This document shows positions 6,953 through 15,945 of a DNA stretch of 64,000 nucleotides, in pieces. Position numbers and translations under genes: made by a program. Position 1 is the first letter of the stretch. Each line of letters opens with the position of its first letter. The notes beneath the pieces were generated by a model. The model did no database searches. It saw nothing but the letters and a program-made list of their open reading frames with translations, and was not told where the DNA came from. Origin of the DNA: Clostridia bacterium (GTDB taxonomy: Bacteria; Bacillota; Clostridia; Oscillospirales; CAG-272); contig JAFTPD010000013.1 in assembly GCA_017463485.1 (NCBI GenBank), forward strand, positions 1 through 64,000, read 5' to 3'.

Positions 6953-8158
6953 TTAGCCTCTCCAATCGAAAGCCAATTCCGGCTCATCAAAGGGCGCTTT
7001 GAAATATTTGTCGCAAAGCGGCTCGCCCCACTTGACGTGGCGGATGACGTTTACAAGCATAGTCACGTCCTCCACCGTCTGGGCATGCCCACCGCTTCGG
7101 TAATACCACAAAAGATTTTCTTCCTTACCAAGGAATTTATAGACCTCCCCGGCGCCCATGGTAGTCTGCCACGAGCCGACGGGATTTGCCATAATATCAC
7201 TCGCCGCCTCGGACACGAAAAGCACTCTCGGCGCGACCATAGCCTTCAGGTAATGCGAATCAAAGGGCAGTTCGTCCTCTCTGCCTATATACTCTCTCAT
7301 ACCTTCACCAAGCCATGTGGGAAAATGATAAAAAATATTTGACAGCGGCTCGCTTTTCGCCTCGGTAACTCCGTCCTCGCATACAGCCTTGATATTAAGT
7401 CTGTAACAGCTACAGCCACCCGCACAGGTGGCGTTGGGATTGACTACCGTTGCGCGCTTATCAAGCGCACCCGCGAGGATAGCCACCTTACCTCCGCGCG
7501 AATGACCCGTAAAGGCGATACAGCTCATGTCCGCAAAGCCAAGCTGCTCAAGAGCATCAACGCATCTCGAATATCCCCATGCCCACGCGGATATCGCGCC
7601 GAACGGCACGTCGGGGTATACCTCTGCCAGAGGCCCGCGACGAATGCCGGAGTCAAAATCATCCGCAATCTCGCGAAGCATCTCCCGCTCCTCTGAGCCG
7701 CTGACCGCATTCCCTTCGTTGTAATGAGCTACGTCGGGAAAAAGCTCGGTGCGATTGAACAGCGCAAGGTTTATTTCGTTATTAAGAAAAGCGTCAAGAT
7801 ATTCCTTATCAAAGGCGTATTGGAAGCACAGATCTCCCGTAACGACGGTGGGCAGAGGTCTGTCTGTTGCCGCCTTGAACACCGTCATAGTAAAGCTGAC
7901 AGTCTTTTTCAGTGTGCCCGCCGTTATTTTATATACATTCGGTCTGCGTACTCCCGCAACGTACAGCGGTTCTACCTCAAACATTGTCGGCTCAGGCACT
8001 ACCGCGCCGTACTGAAGCTCAACCGCGCTCTTGAATATCTCTTCTCTGCGGCGCTCCCAATCTGCGGCGTCCTTAACTCGTCCACCGTCGTCAAATTCAA
8101 ACGGGTCGGGCAGCTTTCCTTTGAGGTTATACTCTGTTATCTGTATTTTCTTAAACAC
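6953..8158 (-). CDS. alpha/beta hydrolase related to glucuronoyl esterases (CE15-like)
   Basis: This 401-residue protein has an alpha/beta-hydrolase fold. The nucleophile elbow is GHSRGGK at 218-224 with Ser220, close to the G-C-S-R-x-G-K motif of CE15 glucuronoyl esterases. His358 in RSGGHAQT is the likely base, and Glu317 or Asp321 the acid. CE15 enzymes cut the ester between lignin and glucuronoxylan. No signal peptide is visible, so an intracellular role on imported material or another ester is likely. The start is a GTG with an ideal GGAGG eight bases upstream, overlapping the end of ade, so it is probably translated together with adenine deaminase. Confidence 0.82.
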   Translation of the reverse strand: MFKKIQITEYNLKGKLPDPFEFDDGGRVKDAADWERRREEIFKSAVELQYGAVVPEPTMFEVEPLYVAGVRRPNVYKITAGTLKKTVSFTMTVFKAATDRPLPTVVTGDLCFQYAFDKEYLDAFLNNEINLALFNRTELFPDVAHYNEGNAVSGSEEREMLREIADDFDSGIRRGPLAEVYPDVPFGAISAWAWGYSRCVDALEQLGFADMSCIAFTGHSRGGKVAILAGALDKRATVVNPNATCAGGCSCYRLNIKAVCEDGVTEAKSEPLSNIFYHFPTWLGEGMREYIGREDELPFDSHYLKAMVAPRVLFVSEAASDIMANPVGSWQTTMGAGEVYKFLGKEENLLWYYRSGGHAQTVEDVTMLVNVIRHVKWGEPLCDKYFKAPFDEPELAFDWRG

Positions 8159-9853
8159 TTATTTTTCCTCCGCGTACAGTGATTTCAAGCAGAATTCGTC
8201 TACATCAACAAGACCGAGGGTGGTCATTTTCAGCGACGGAATTACCGCAAGGCTGACAAACGCCATATTCATAAACGGCTCTACCGTCCTCGGTGCGCCG
8301 AGAGCGTAAACGGCCTGTCTCACCTCTGCGTTCTGTTTTGCGATCTCCTCGCCCGACAGCTCTGTCATAAGTCCGCCGACGGGTAGCGGCATTTCGGAAA
8401 TTATTTTTCCGTCCGCAACCACTACGTTTCCGCCGTTGCGGCAGATATGATTTGCCGCTGTTGCCATGTCCTCGTCGTTCGTACCTATGACAATGAGATT
8501 GTGCGAGTCGTGGGATACAGACGACGCAATAGCTCCGCGCCGAAGCCCAATTCCGTGGATAAATCCGACGCCCTTGTGGCCTGTGCCGTTGTGTCGTTCG
8601 ATAACGGCAAGCTTGATGATACCCCGCTCAACGTCAACGCCGTTGCTTTTGCTCCAATCAATATCGCATATCAGCTCACGGGTTATAAGCTGGCCGTGTA
8701 CCACGTCGATAACGCGACACACACTTCCTTTTTCTTCAATGTGAAAATCTGCCGCCGTGAGCTTTTTGACGTTAAAGGAGTTATACACCCGCTCCATCAA
8801 AGCAGCATCCACGGTAGGGGCTTTAATATCGGCGACCCTGCCGTTATCCACCACCTTGACGCCTGCCGAATATACGTCGCGCACAGCTACGGTGTCAAGG
8901 TCGTCAAGCACCAAAATGTCGGCTCTGTATGCGGGTGCTATCGCACCGACGTAGTCAAGTCCAAAGCACTGCGCCGCCTGAACCGTCGCCATCTGTATGG
9001 CGGTAACGGCAGATTTGCCCGCCCGTGCCGCCAAGCGGATAATATTATCAATATGTCCCTCAGCGGCGATATCTGCAGGGTGTCTGTCATCAGTCACAAG
9101 CAAGCAACGGTGGCTGTATTTTTCATCAAAAAGCGGTAGCAGAGCTTCAAGATTTCTTGCCGCCGTGCCTTGGCGTATCATTATCCATTGACCCTTTCTC
9201 AGCTTTTCTAACGCCTCGTCAAGAGTGGAGCATTCGTGGTCGCTCTTTATACCTGCGGACACGTATCTGTCAAGGTCGTGTCCCGACAAAAACGGAGCGT
9301 GACCGTCAACACCCTTGCCATGGGCGCGTGCGTCTGCGATTTTTTGAGCGACGTCACTGTCCCCCATAAGCACGCCGGGGTAATTCATCATCTCCGCAAG
9401 ACCTACCACGCGATCCTCGGCGTACAAGGGCTCAAGGTCAGCGGCGGTAAGCACTACGCCCGACTCGTCAAAAGGAGTTGCGGGAACGCAGGACGGCAGA
9501 GTAAAATACACGTTCATAGGCAAGCCGCGACTTGCTTCCAGCATATATTTTATGCCGTCAACGCCGCAGACGTTGGCTATTTCGTGCGGGTCGGCGACAA
9601 TGGAGGTTGTGCCGCAGGGCAAGCACATTTTCGCAAGCTCGACGGGGGTGAGCATAGTGCTTTCAATATGTATGTGACCGTCGATAAATCCGGGACAGAG
9701 ATACTTTCCGCTGACATCCTCGACGGTGTCGGCATCAGTATTGGCGTAATCTCCAACGCCAATGATCTTGCCGTCCTCAAAAAGCACGTCAGAGCGTTCA
9801 AGCTCGCCCGTAAATACGTTTACAACAGTTCCGTTTTTCAAAAGTGTTGTCAT
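8159..9853 (-). CDS. ade: adenine deaminase
   Basis: This 564-residue amidohydrolase should convert adenine to hypoxanthine and ammonia in purine salvage. Features of the AdeC family are visible: FIDGHIHIESTML with the metal ligands His60 and His62, GTTSIVADPHEIANV, GLAEMMNYPG, KGVDGHAPFLSG, SDHECS, and the C-terminal half with VSHDSHNLIVIGTND. The ATG at 9853 has GGAGGTG directly upstream and matches the usual N terminus (TTLLKNGTVVNVFTGE). A longer reading frame extends to 9991 but crosses repeat DNA and is not used. It is followed without a gap by the esterase gene. Confidence 0.95.
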   Translation of the reverse strand: MTTLLKNGTVVNVFTGELERSDVLFEDGKIIGVGDYANTDADTVEDVSGKYLCPGFIDGHIHIESTMLTPVELAKMCLPCGTTSIVADPHEIANVCGVDGIKYMLEASRGLPMNVYFTLPSCVPATPFDESGVVLTAADLEPLYAEDRVVGLAEMMNYPGVLMGDSDVAQKIADARAHGKGVDGHAPFLSGHDLDRYVSAGIKSDHECSTLDEALEKLRKGQWIMIRQGTAARNLEALLPLFDEKYSHRCLLVTDDRHPADIAAEGHIDNIIRLAARAGKSAVTAIQMATVQAAQCFGLDYVGAIAPAYRADILVLDDLDTVAVRDVYSAGVKVVDNGRVADIKAPTVDAALMERVYNSFNVKKLTAADFHIEEKGSVCRVIDVVHGQLITRELICDIDWSKSNGVDVERGIIKLAVIERHNGTGHKGVGFIHGIGLRRGAIASSVSHDSHNLIVIGTNDEDMATAANHICRNGGNVVVADGKIISEMPLPVGGLMTELSGEEIAKQNAEVRQAVYALGAPRTVEPFMNMAFVSLAVIPSLKMTTLGLVDVDEFCLKSLYAEEK

Positions 9854-9882
9854 TTTTACACCTCCAAAACAAATCGAGGGGA

Positions 9883-9960
9883 TGTCCGCTTCGCGGAGTG
9901 AAATACGCCTGCGGCGTGTGAAGTTGCTTCGCAGTGAAATTCGGCTTGCGCCGAGTGAAA
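9883..9960 (-). repeat. array of mini-hairpins with TTTCACT linkers
   Basis: Four short hairpins of 5-7 bp (such as TCCGCgaagCGGA and CGCCgcaGGCG) are joined by the linker TTTCACT or TTCACA on the minus strand. Each unit is about 18-20 bases. A similar array lies at 22272-22370. This one sits in the ade leader. Confidence 0.7.
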
Positions 9961-9990
9961 TGTTAAGTGCAAAAAAATTTGCACTTAACA
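9961..9990. repeat. perfect 13-bp palindrome
   Basis: TGTTAAGTGCAAA-aaaa-TTTGCACTTAACA is a perfect inverted repeat with A/T runs at its centre. It lies between the mini-hairpin array and repeat copy B. Confidence 0.75.
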
Positions 9991-9998
9991 TTATCGTT

Positions 9999-10233
9999 GC
10001 TTTTCGCCAAGGCGAAAAGCTTCATTTCTCAATTTAATAACCGAGTGGGTAAGGGACCCACGGGGGTTATAGAGATGTTCACGGTTGTCACCATTGTAAA
10101 CAAATCTAAATAAGAGATTTTTGCAGTAAAATTCTTTGATCCAAACTTTCTTTTGGGGAAAGTTTGGTGGGGCACGGGGTGAAACCCCACATATAAATTA
10201 GATCGGGGTATGGGGCAGAGCCCCAATATACTG
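9999..10233 (-). repeat. modular palindromic repeat, copy B (sense of the ABC gene)
   Basis: This copy begins at the stop codon of the ABC gene at 10234 and runs in the same direction. It has two GGGG-loop-CCCC hairpins, the CCAAACTTTC/GAAAGTTTGG stem, ATCAAAGAATTTT, TTTAGATTTGTTTACAATGG, the GTGGGTcccttACCCAC hairpin and the GCTTTTCGCC/GGCGAAAAGC hairpin (9999-10020). No separate promoter for ade is obvious in the gap 9854-10233. Confidence 0.85.
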
Positions 10234-12015
10234 CTATCCCTCAAACTGACTCTTATACAGCTTGGAGTAAAAGCCGCCGTGGGCGAGCAGCTCGTCGTGA
10301 GTTCCCTGCTCCTCGATACGGCCGTTATTCATAACGAGAATAACGTCAGCTTCGCGGATAGTTGAGAGTCTGTGGGCGACTATAAAGGAGGTCCTACCCT
10401 TCATCAGCGCCGCAAAGGCGTTTTGAATTTTAAGCTCGGTACGGGTGTCGATAGAGGACGTAGCCTCGTCGAGTATAAGCATTGGAGGCAAAGCGAGGAA
10501 CACTCGCGCTATGCACAAAAGCTGTTTTTGACCCTGCGACAGCGAGCCGCCGCCCTCACCGAGGACGGTATCGTAGCCGTTTGGCAGACGACGAATAAAG
10601 CCATCAGCGTGCGCCGCCTTTGCCGCGGCGATTATCTCCTCGTCAGTAGCATCCTCGCGTCCCATGGCGATATTTTCGCGCACGGTCGCGTTTTTCAGCC
10701 AAGTATCCTGGAGCACCATTCCGTAGCTTGAGCGGAGAGAATGTCGGGTGATATCCTTCACATTGTGTCCGCTGACCTCAATGCTTCCGCCGTCAACGTC
10801 GTAAAAGCGCATGAGCAGATTGATAACCGTGGTCTTTCCGCAGCCCGTAGGCCCTACGATAGCCACACGCTGACCCTCGCAAAGCTCAAGATTGAGATCC
10901 TTTATCAGCTCGCGGTCGGGAGTATAGGAAAATTCAACGTCGCGAAGAACTACCTTTCCGTCCACGTCTCCGTGCGAAAGCACCGCCGCGTCGGGAGCGT
11001 CGGGGGTCTCGGCGGGAGCGTCCATCAGCTCAAACAGCCTTGCCGCGCATGCCAGAGCGTTTTGCAGCTCGGCTATAACACCCGAAATTTCATTAAACGG
11101 CTTGGTGTACTGGTTTGCATACGTCAAAAACGTGGTAAGCTGTCCCACGGTAAGCGACACGCCGCCCGTTGCCACGCTCATCAAAGCGCCTATCAGAGCA
11201 ACGCCCGCGTATACGAGGTTGTTTACGAATCTGGTCGACGGATTAGTCAAGGACGAGAAGAACGTAGCACGGCGGGAGCAGTCCCCCAGCCGTCCGTTTA
11301 TCTCGTCAAACTCGGCAAGGCACTCGTCCTCGCGAGAGAACGCCGCCACTACCTTGTGGTTGCCTATCATCTCGTCAATATACGCCGCCTGCTCTGCGCG
11401 TGTTTCGGACTGCTTTTGGGACAGAGCGAAGGTGCGCTTTGCAATAAAGGACGCAACGAACAGCGACAGAGGCGTTATCACTACGACCCACAGTGCCAAG
11501 GGCGCGTTTATTTTTATCATAAAGACAAGCGTTCCGAGAATAGTGGATATTCCCATAAAGAACTGAGAAAAGCCCATGAGCAGTCCGTCGGTAAACTGAT
11601 CCACGTCGGACACGACGCGGTTGACCGTATCTCCAACGGGGTGTCTGTCAAGATAGGACAGCGGCAGTCTTTGAATATGCTCAAATGCGTCACGGCGGAG
11701 TCTGCGTGCAATACCGAAGGTGATTCGGTTGTTGCAGACGTTCATCAGCCATTGTGCAAACGTGGTGACTATAACGATAACCACCGCGCGGACGAGCATG
11801 GGGCGCAGAGCGTCAAAATCCACCCTTCCCGCCTCGATGATGATATCCATCGCTTTGCCTAACATTACGGGGAAATACAAGGAGCGCGTTACCGCTACGA
11901 GCGCGAGATTGAGTGAGAGCAATACAAGCCACTTGTAGTGCTTCAGATATTTCAGCACCTTAAAAAGCGTTGCAAGCGTGGATGCGGATTTTTTAGTCTT
12001 GGGAGTGTTACTCAC
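10234..12015 (-). CDS. ABC exporter half-transporter with a canonical NBD (heterodimer subunit)
   Basis: This 593-residue protein has a type-I ABC exporter membrane domain (about 30-330, six hydrophobic segments) and one ATPase domain. Walker A is GPTGCGKT at 388-395, the signature is LSQGQ at 492-496, Walker B is LILDE with catalytic Glu517, and the H-loop has His548. Its ATG overlaps the upstream ABC gene by four bases, so the two are translationally coupled. That partner has a degenerate ATPase site, so the pair should form a heterodimeric exporter of the LmrCD/TM287-288 or multidrug/lipid type. The substrate is unknown. Confidence 0.93.
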   Translation of the reverse strand: MSNTPKTKKSASTLATLFKVLKYLKHYKWLVLLSLNLALVAVTRSLYFPVMLGKAMDIIIEAGRVDFDALRPMLVRAVVIVIVTTFAQWLMNVCNNRITFGIARRLRRDAFEHIQRLPLSYLDRHPVGDTVNRVVSDVDQFTDGLLMGFSQFFMGISTILGTLVFMIKINAPLALWVVVITPLSLFVASFIAKRTFALSQKQSETRAEQAAYIDEMIGNHKVVAAFSREDECLAEFDEINGRLGDCSRRATFFSSLTNPSTRFVNNLVYAGVALIGALMSVATGGVSLTVGQLTTFLTYANQYTKPFNEISGVIAELQNALACAARLFELMDAPAETPDAPDAAVLSHGDVDGKVVLRDVEFSYTPDRELIKDLNLELCEGQRVAIVGPTGCGKTTVINLLMRFYDVDGGSIEVSGHNVKDITRHSLRSSYGMVLQDTWLKNATVRENIAMGREDATDEEIIAAAKAAHADGFIRRLPNGYDTVLGEGGGSLSQGQKQLLCIARVFLALPPMLILDEATSSIDTRTELKIQNAFAALMKGRTSFIVAHRLSTIREADVILVMNNGRIEEQGTHDELLAHGGFYSKLYKSQFEG

Positions 12016-13733
12016 AGCTCATCACCCCCTTTGAATTGCGACCGGTGTATCTCGCGGTATACGTCGCAGGTCTTGAGCAGATCCTCGTGCTTGCCGATAC
12101 CGCATATTCTGCCGTCGTCCAACACCACTATCTTGTCGGCGTGGCGCACGGATGCCGTGCGTTGGGTTATGATAAACACGGTGGGCTCGTGATCTAAACG
12201 CTTGATAGCGCCACGCAGAGCCGCGTCGGTAACGTAATCAAGCGCCGAGGAGCTGTCGTCCAGAATAAGCAGCTCGGGGCGTCTTACAAGTGCGCGGGCG
12301 ATAGTAAGTCTTTGCTTCTGACCGCCCGAAAAATTACGTCCACCCTCCTCGACTACGGCATCAAGCCCGCCATCCTTTGAGCGAACGAAATCCTCCGCCT
12401 GTGCATCACGCAAAGCCGCCCAAAGCTGATCGTCGGTAGCGTTTTCGTTGCCCCACAAGAGATTTGAGCGAATAGTTCCGCGGAAAAGCACCGCCTTTTG
12501 CGGAACAGTTCCTATTCTTTCGCGCAGGTCGGCAGGCTCGTAGGAATTGACGTCTTTGCCAAACACGCGCACACTGCCCTCGCTCGCCTCATAAAATCTC
12601 GGAATAAGATTTACAAGCGAGGTCTTGCCCGAGCCTGTTCCTCCGATAATGCCCACGGTCTCGCCGCGCTCTACCGTAAGGTTGATATCCGACAGCGCCG
12701 CCTCGCCGCCCTCGGCGTAGGTCATCGACACGCCCTCAAAGCTGACGGCACAGCCGTCGTCGGGAGCTTCGTCAGTGGCAATATCCATGCCCACGGGAGT
12801 ATCAAGCACAGCGCCCACGCGGTTTCCGCAAGCCACTGCCTTGGTGACGAGGAAAATGGTGTCCGCCAGCTTTACAAGCTCTACAAGAATCTGCGTCATA
12901 TAGTTCACCAGTGCCACGAGCGCACCGCGTGACAGCGCACCGCCGTCAACGCGGATTGCGCCGATCCAGATAAGCGCTATGGTCGCAAGATTGAGCAAAA
13001 GATAGGTCAGCGGATTCATCAATGCGGACAAGCGTCCCGCCGTATTCTGAAGCAGACTGTGCTCGCGGCTTATTTTTCTGAAGCCGTCGATCTCGTCATC
13101 CTCCTTGCAAAAGGCGCGGACGACGCGGACTCCGTGCAGATTTTCCCGCGTAGCCGACGTTACGCCGTCAAGCTTTGCCTGCACCTTTTTGTAAAGCGGA
13201 ATGCCGCCGAGGATTATTCCGAAAACGACTATCGCAAGCACGGGTACGGTAACGGCAAAGATCCACGCCGCCGACGGATCGATAACAAATGCAAGTATGA
13301 CCGCGCCAAAAACGATTATAGGCGAGCGCAAAAACAGTCGCAGAGTCATATTTACTCCGCTTTGAAGCTGATTTACGTCGCTTGTCAAGCGCGTTATCAT
13401 TGTGGACACACCTACCTTGTCCGTCTGCGCGTAGCTGAATCCCTGCAAATGCGCAAACAGGTCGCGGCGAAGCCGTGCCGCACTTCCCGTAGCCGCGCGC
13501 GCCGCAAAATACTGAGCGCAAAGAGCGCAGGCAAGTCCTACTATCGCCAAGGCGCACAAAACAAGGGTGAGCCTTATGATAAGCGGCTTGTCCCCTCCGC
13601 CGATTCCGTCGTCAATGATGCTCGCCACAACGAGCGGGACGAGCAGATCAAAGCAGGCTTCAAGCAGCTTGAAAAGAGGAGCAAGCACGCTCTCCCTCGG
13701 GTATTCCTTTAAAAATCTGAAAAATACCTTCAT
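12012..13733 (-). CDS. ABC exporter half-transporter with a degenerate NBD
   Basis: This 573-residue protein has a six-helix membrane domain followed by an ATPase domain. Walker A is GGTGSGKT at 364-371 and the signature is FSGGQ at 468-472. Walker B reads LILDD, with Asp493 in place of the catalytic Glu, and the H-loop has Gln524 in place of His. These two changes mark the non-hydrolysing site of heterodimeric exporters. The partner is the coupled downstream gene, which keeps Glu and His. An AAGGA site precedes the ATG, and no promoter clear enough to list was found in the short gap to asd. Confidence 0.93.
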   Translation of the reverse strand: MKVFFRFLKEYPRESVLAPLFKLLEACFDLLVPLVVASIIDDGIGGGDKPLIIRLTLVLCALAIVGLACALCAQYFAARAATGSAARLRRDLFAHLQGFSYAQTDKVGVSTMITRLTSDVNQLQSGVNMTLRLFLRSPIIVFGAVILAFVIDPSAAWIFAVTVPVLAIVVFGIILGGIPLYKKVQAKLDGVTSATRENLHGVRVVRAFCKEDDEIDGFRKISREHSLLQNTAGRLSALMNPLTYLLLNLATIALIWIGAIRVDGGALSRGALVALVNYMTQILVELVKLADTIFLVTKAVACGNRVGAVLDTPVGMDIATDEAPDDGCAVSFEGVSMTYAEGGEAALSDINLTVERGETVGIIGGTGSGKTSLVNLIPRFYEASEGSVRVFGKDVNSYEPADLRERIGTVPQKAVLFRGTIRSNLLWGNENATDDQLWAALRDAQAEDFVRSKDGGLDAVVEEGGRNFSGGQKQRLTIARALVRRPELLILDDSSSALDYVTDAALRGAIKRLDHEPTVFIITQRTASVRHADKIVVLDDGRICGIGKHEDLLKTCDVYREIHRSQFKGGDEL

Positions 13734-13777
13734 TCTATTTCCTTACAAATTTTCGTATTTTTACCACATGGTTACAA

Positions 13778-13806
13778 CGCCGCAGGCATTGGATCTGCCT
13801 GCGGCG
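13778..13806 (-). terminator. hairpin behind asd
   Basis: CGCCGCAGGC pairs perfectly with GCCTGCGGCG across a 9-base loop, 9 bases past the asd stop. The following T-run is poor (GTTGTAAC), so it may be a weak terminator or a processing stem. Confidence 0.6.
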
Positions 13807-13814
13807 CTCGTGTG

Positions 13815-14900
13815 TTAATCAAAATATCCGCGTCTGTAAAGCAGCTCTGCGATAAGCACAGCCCCGCCTGCCGCGCCGCGAAGGGTGTTGTGAGAAAGTC
13901 CCACGAATTTGTAGTCAAAGCAGCTACCCGCTACGTCCTCGCGCAGACGTCCTACCGTTACGCCCATGCCGCCGTAAATGTCACGGTCAAGAGCCGCCTG
14001 AGGACGGTTATCCTCCTCAAAGTAGGTAACGAACTGTGCGGGAGCGTGAGGAAGCTCAAGCTCCTGAGGCTGACCGCGGAAATTCTTCCACGCATCAAGT
14101 ATCTCTTCCTTGGTAGGCTTGTTTTCAAACTTTACGAACACAGCCGCAGTATGGCCGTCGGTAACGGGCACACGGATGCACTGGGTGGTGATCAGAGGCG
14201 CTGCCGCCGGAGCGATCTTACCGTCCTCGACCTTACCCCAAACGCGCAGAGGCTCCTGCTCCGATTTTTCTTCCTCGCCGCCGATATATGGAATTACGTT
14301 GTCGATCATCTCGGGCCACTCGTTAAATGTCTTTCCTGCGCCCGAAATTGCCTGATAAGTGGTAGCAACGATAAGGGTAGGCTTGAACTTGAGCAGCGGA
14401 GTAAGCGCGGGAACGTAGGACTGAATGGAGCAGTTGGGCTTTACGGCAATAAATCCGCGCTTTGTACCGAGGCGCGCTCTCTGTGCCGCTATAACCTCAA
14501 GATGCTCGGGGTTGATCTCCGGAATTACCATGGGAACGTCCTCCGTCCAGCGGTGCGCGCTGTTGTTGGACACAACAGGGATCTCGGCGCGTGCGTACTT
14601 TTCCTCCAGCGCCTTTATCTCGTCCTTTTTCATATTGACAGCGCAGAAAACGAAGGAGCAGAGCTTGCCCATCTCCTCAATATTTTCCGCGTCAAGAACT
14701 ATCATCTTTTTGTACTTTTCGGGCATGGGGGTCTTCATCTTCCAACGACCTCCCACAGCCTCCTCGTAGGTCTGTCCCGCAGAGCGAGCAGATGCCGCAA
14801 GAGCGGTTACCTCAAAATAAGGGTGATCTTCAAGCAAGGTCAGAAAACGCTGACCTACCATACCCGTAGCGCCTACGACGCCGACATTCATCTTTTTCAT
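13815..14900 (-). CDS. asd: aspartate-semialdehyde dehydrogenase (archaeal/fungal-type)
   Basis: This 361-residue enzyme reduces aspartyl phosphate to aspartate semialdehyde, the branch point to Lys/DAP, Thr and Met. The Rossmann turn is GVVGATGMVG at 7-16. The active-site cysteine is Cys157 in VKPNCSIQ. VPVTDGHTAAVFV and the C-terminal glycine-rich LRGAAGGAVL follow. Length and motifs fit the archaeal/eukaryotic branch rather than the E. coli type. ATG at 14900 is preferred over 14921 because AAGGAG lies seven bases upstream. It has its own promoter and no lysine-pathway genes next to it. Confidence 0.94.
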   Translation of the reverse strand: MKKMNVGVVGATGMVGQRFLTLLEDHPYFEVTALAASARSAGQTYEEAVGGRWKMKTPMPEKYKKMIVLDAENIEEMGKLCSFVFCAVNMKKDEIKALEEKYARAEIPVVSNNSAHRWTEDVPMVIPEINPEHLEVIAAQRARLGTKRGFIAVKPNCSIQSYVPALTPLLKFKPTLIVATTYQAISGAGKTFNEWPEMIDNVIPYIGGEEEKSEQEPLRVWGKVEDGKIAPAAAPLITTQCIRVPVTDGHTAAVFVKFENKPTKEEILDAWKNFRGQPQELELPHAPAQFVTYFEEDNRPQAALDRDIYGGMGVTVGRLREDVAGSCFDYKFVGLSHNTLRGAAGGAVLIAELLYRRGYFD

Positions 14901-14940
14901 ATATGTTCTCCTTTTTATCAAATCAAAGTATTACCTTTAA

Positions 14941-14969
14941 ATTTTATCACACTTTTCCCTAAATTGCAA
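14941..14969 (-). promoter_or_regulatory. promoter of asd
   Basis: Minus-strand TTGCAA (14964-14969) and TAAAAT (14941-14946) are 17 bases apart, about 40 bases upstream of the ATG. Confidence 0.75.
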
Positions 14970-15051
14970 GAGCTATTTGAATTTTTCAGAGCGAATACTC
15001 TCGTCATGCCAAGAAATTTTTTGTATAATACTTACAATAATCATAATATTC

Positions 15052-15080
15052 TTGACAATCGCCCCACTTTGTGATATATT
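15052..15080 (+). promoter_or_regulatory. promoter of tmk
   Basis: TTGACA (15052-15057) and TATATT (15075-15080) are spaced by 17 bases, 31 bases before the ATG at 15112. Confidence 0.8.
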
Positions 15081-15111
15081 TATTATACTACAAAAAGTGA
15101 GGTTTCGTACC

Positions 15112-15759
15112 ATGACAGATAAAAATATTCGCCCGTTGTTTATAGTTTTTGAGGGACTTGACGGCTCGGGCAAGACCACTCAGCTCCACCGACTTGCAAA
15201 TAAGCTGACGGAGGTGGGACACAAGGTGTATATTACCGCAGAGCCTACCGATTTTCCGTCGGGTAAGCTGCTCCGCTCCGCGCTTCGCGGCGATTTCCCC
15301 TCCACTCCCGCACAGCTTGCGGCGCTGTTTCTTAACGACAGAATAGTCCACAACACCGACGCGGACGGTATCGGAAAATATCTGTCAGAGGGCTACACCG
15401 TGCTTTGCGACAGATATTACTACTCATCCATGGCATATCAGGGTGCTGACACCGATTTTGATTGGGTAGCCGACATCAACCTCAACTGCCCCGAGATCCG
15501 CCGCCCGGACGGCTGTATCCTTTTTGATATTTCCGCCGAGGTCTGCATGCAGAGGATCGACAGCCGCAACGGACAAAAGGAGATATACGAAACGGTGGCA
15601 AAGCAGACCGTACTGCGCGAAAAATTCGCGCGCATCAAGGGCTATATCGCAAAAAACAGCGGTGAGCCTATGATAACAGTAAACGCCGACGGCACTCTCG
15701 ACGAGGTTGCCGAGCGCGTGTGGGATGCATACCTTGCAATCGCCGAGAACGCTGACTAA
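15112..15759 (+). CDS. tmk: thymidylate kinase
   Basis: This 215-residue enzyme phosphorylates dTMP to dTDP. The P-loop is FEGLDGSGKTT at 13-23. The DRY-type motif CDRYYYSSMAYQG holds the substrate-binding Arg. AEPTDFPSGKLLR near residues 42-54 fits the dTMP-binding region. Length is as expected for the family. GTGAGG eight bases upstream supports this ATG; the frame is open to 14977 but lacks a site there and crosses the promoter. It is monocistronic with a terminator behind it. Confidence 0.94.
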   Translation: MTDKNIRPLFIVFEGLDGSGKTTQLHRLANKLTEVGHKVYITAEPTDFPSGKLLRSALRGDFPSTPAQLAALFLNDRIVHNTDADGIGKYLSEGYTVLCDRYYYSSMAYQGADTDFDWVADINLNCPEIRRPDGCILFDISAEVCMQRIDSRNGQKEIYETVAKQTVLREKFARIKGYIAKNSGEPMITVNADGTLDEVAERVWDAYLAIAENAD

Positions 15760-15787
15760 ATTTTATCGACACGCTTTCACAGCACTA

Positions 15788-15838
15788 TACAAAAAACGAC
15801 CGTCACTCTGTCGCAAAGGCACGGAGCGTCGGTTTTTT
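15788..15838 (+). terminator. terminator of tmk
   Basis: An imperfect hairpin (ACCGTCACTCTGT against GGCACGGAGCGTCGGT) is followed by TTTTTTT about 50 bases after the stop codon. Confidence 0.7.
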
Positions 15839-15874
15839 TGATTGTAAAAAAGCATTGATGTCGAAGGATTTTTC

Positions 15875-15903
15875 TTGACTCAAAGGAATAAATTTGCTAT
15901 AAT
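15875..15903 (+). promoter_or_regulatory. promoter of the LRR lipoprotein gene
   Basis: TTGACT (15875-15880) and TATAAT (15898-15903) are 17 bases apart, 42 bases upstream of the ATG. Confidence 0.8.
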
Positions 15904-15945
15904 CCGAATACACAATCAAACTTTAAAAGTCAAGGAGATCGGAAA

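Noticed and set aside
9854-9991. Upstream extension of the adenine deaminase frame
   Set aside because: The added 46 residues are translated from the mini-hairpin array and a palindrome; the family N terminus begins at the ATG at 9853, which has a GGAGGTG site.
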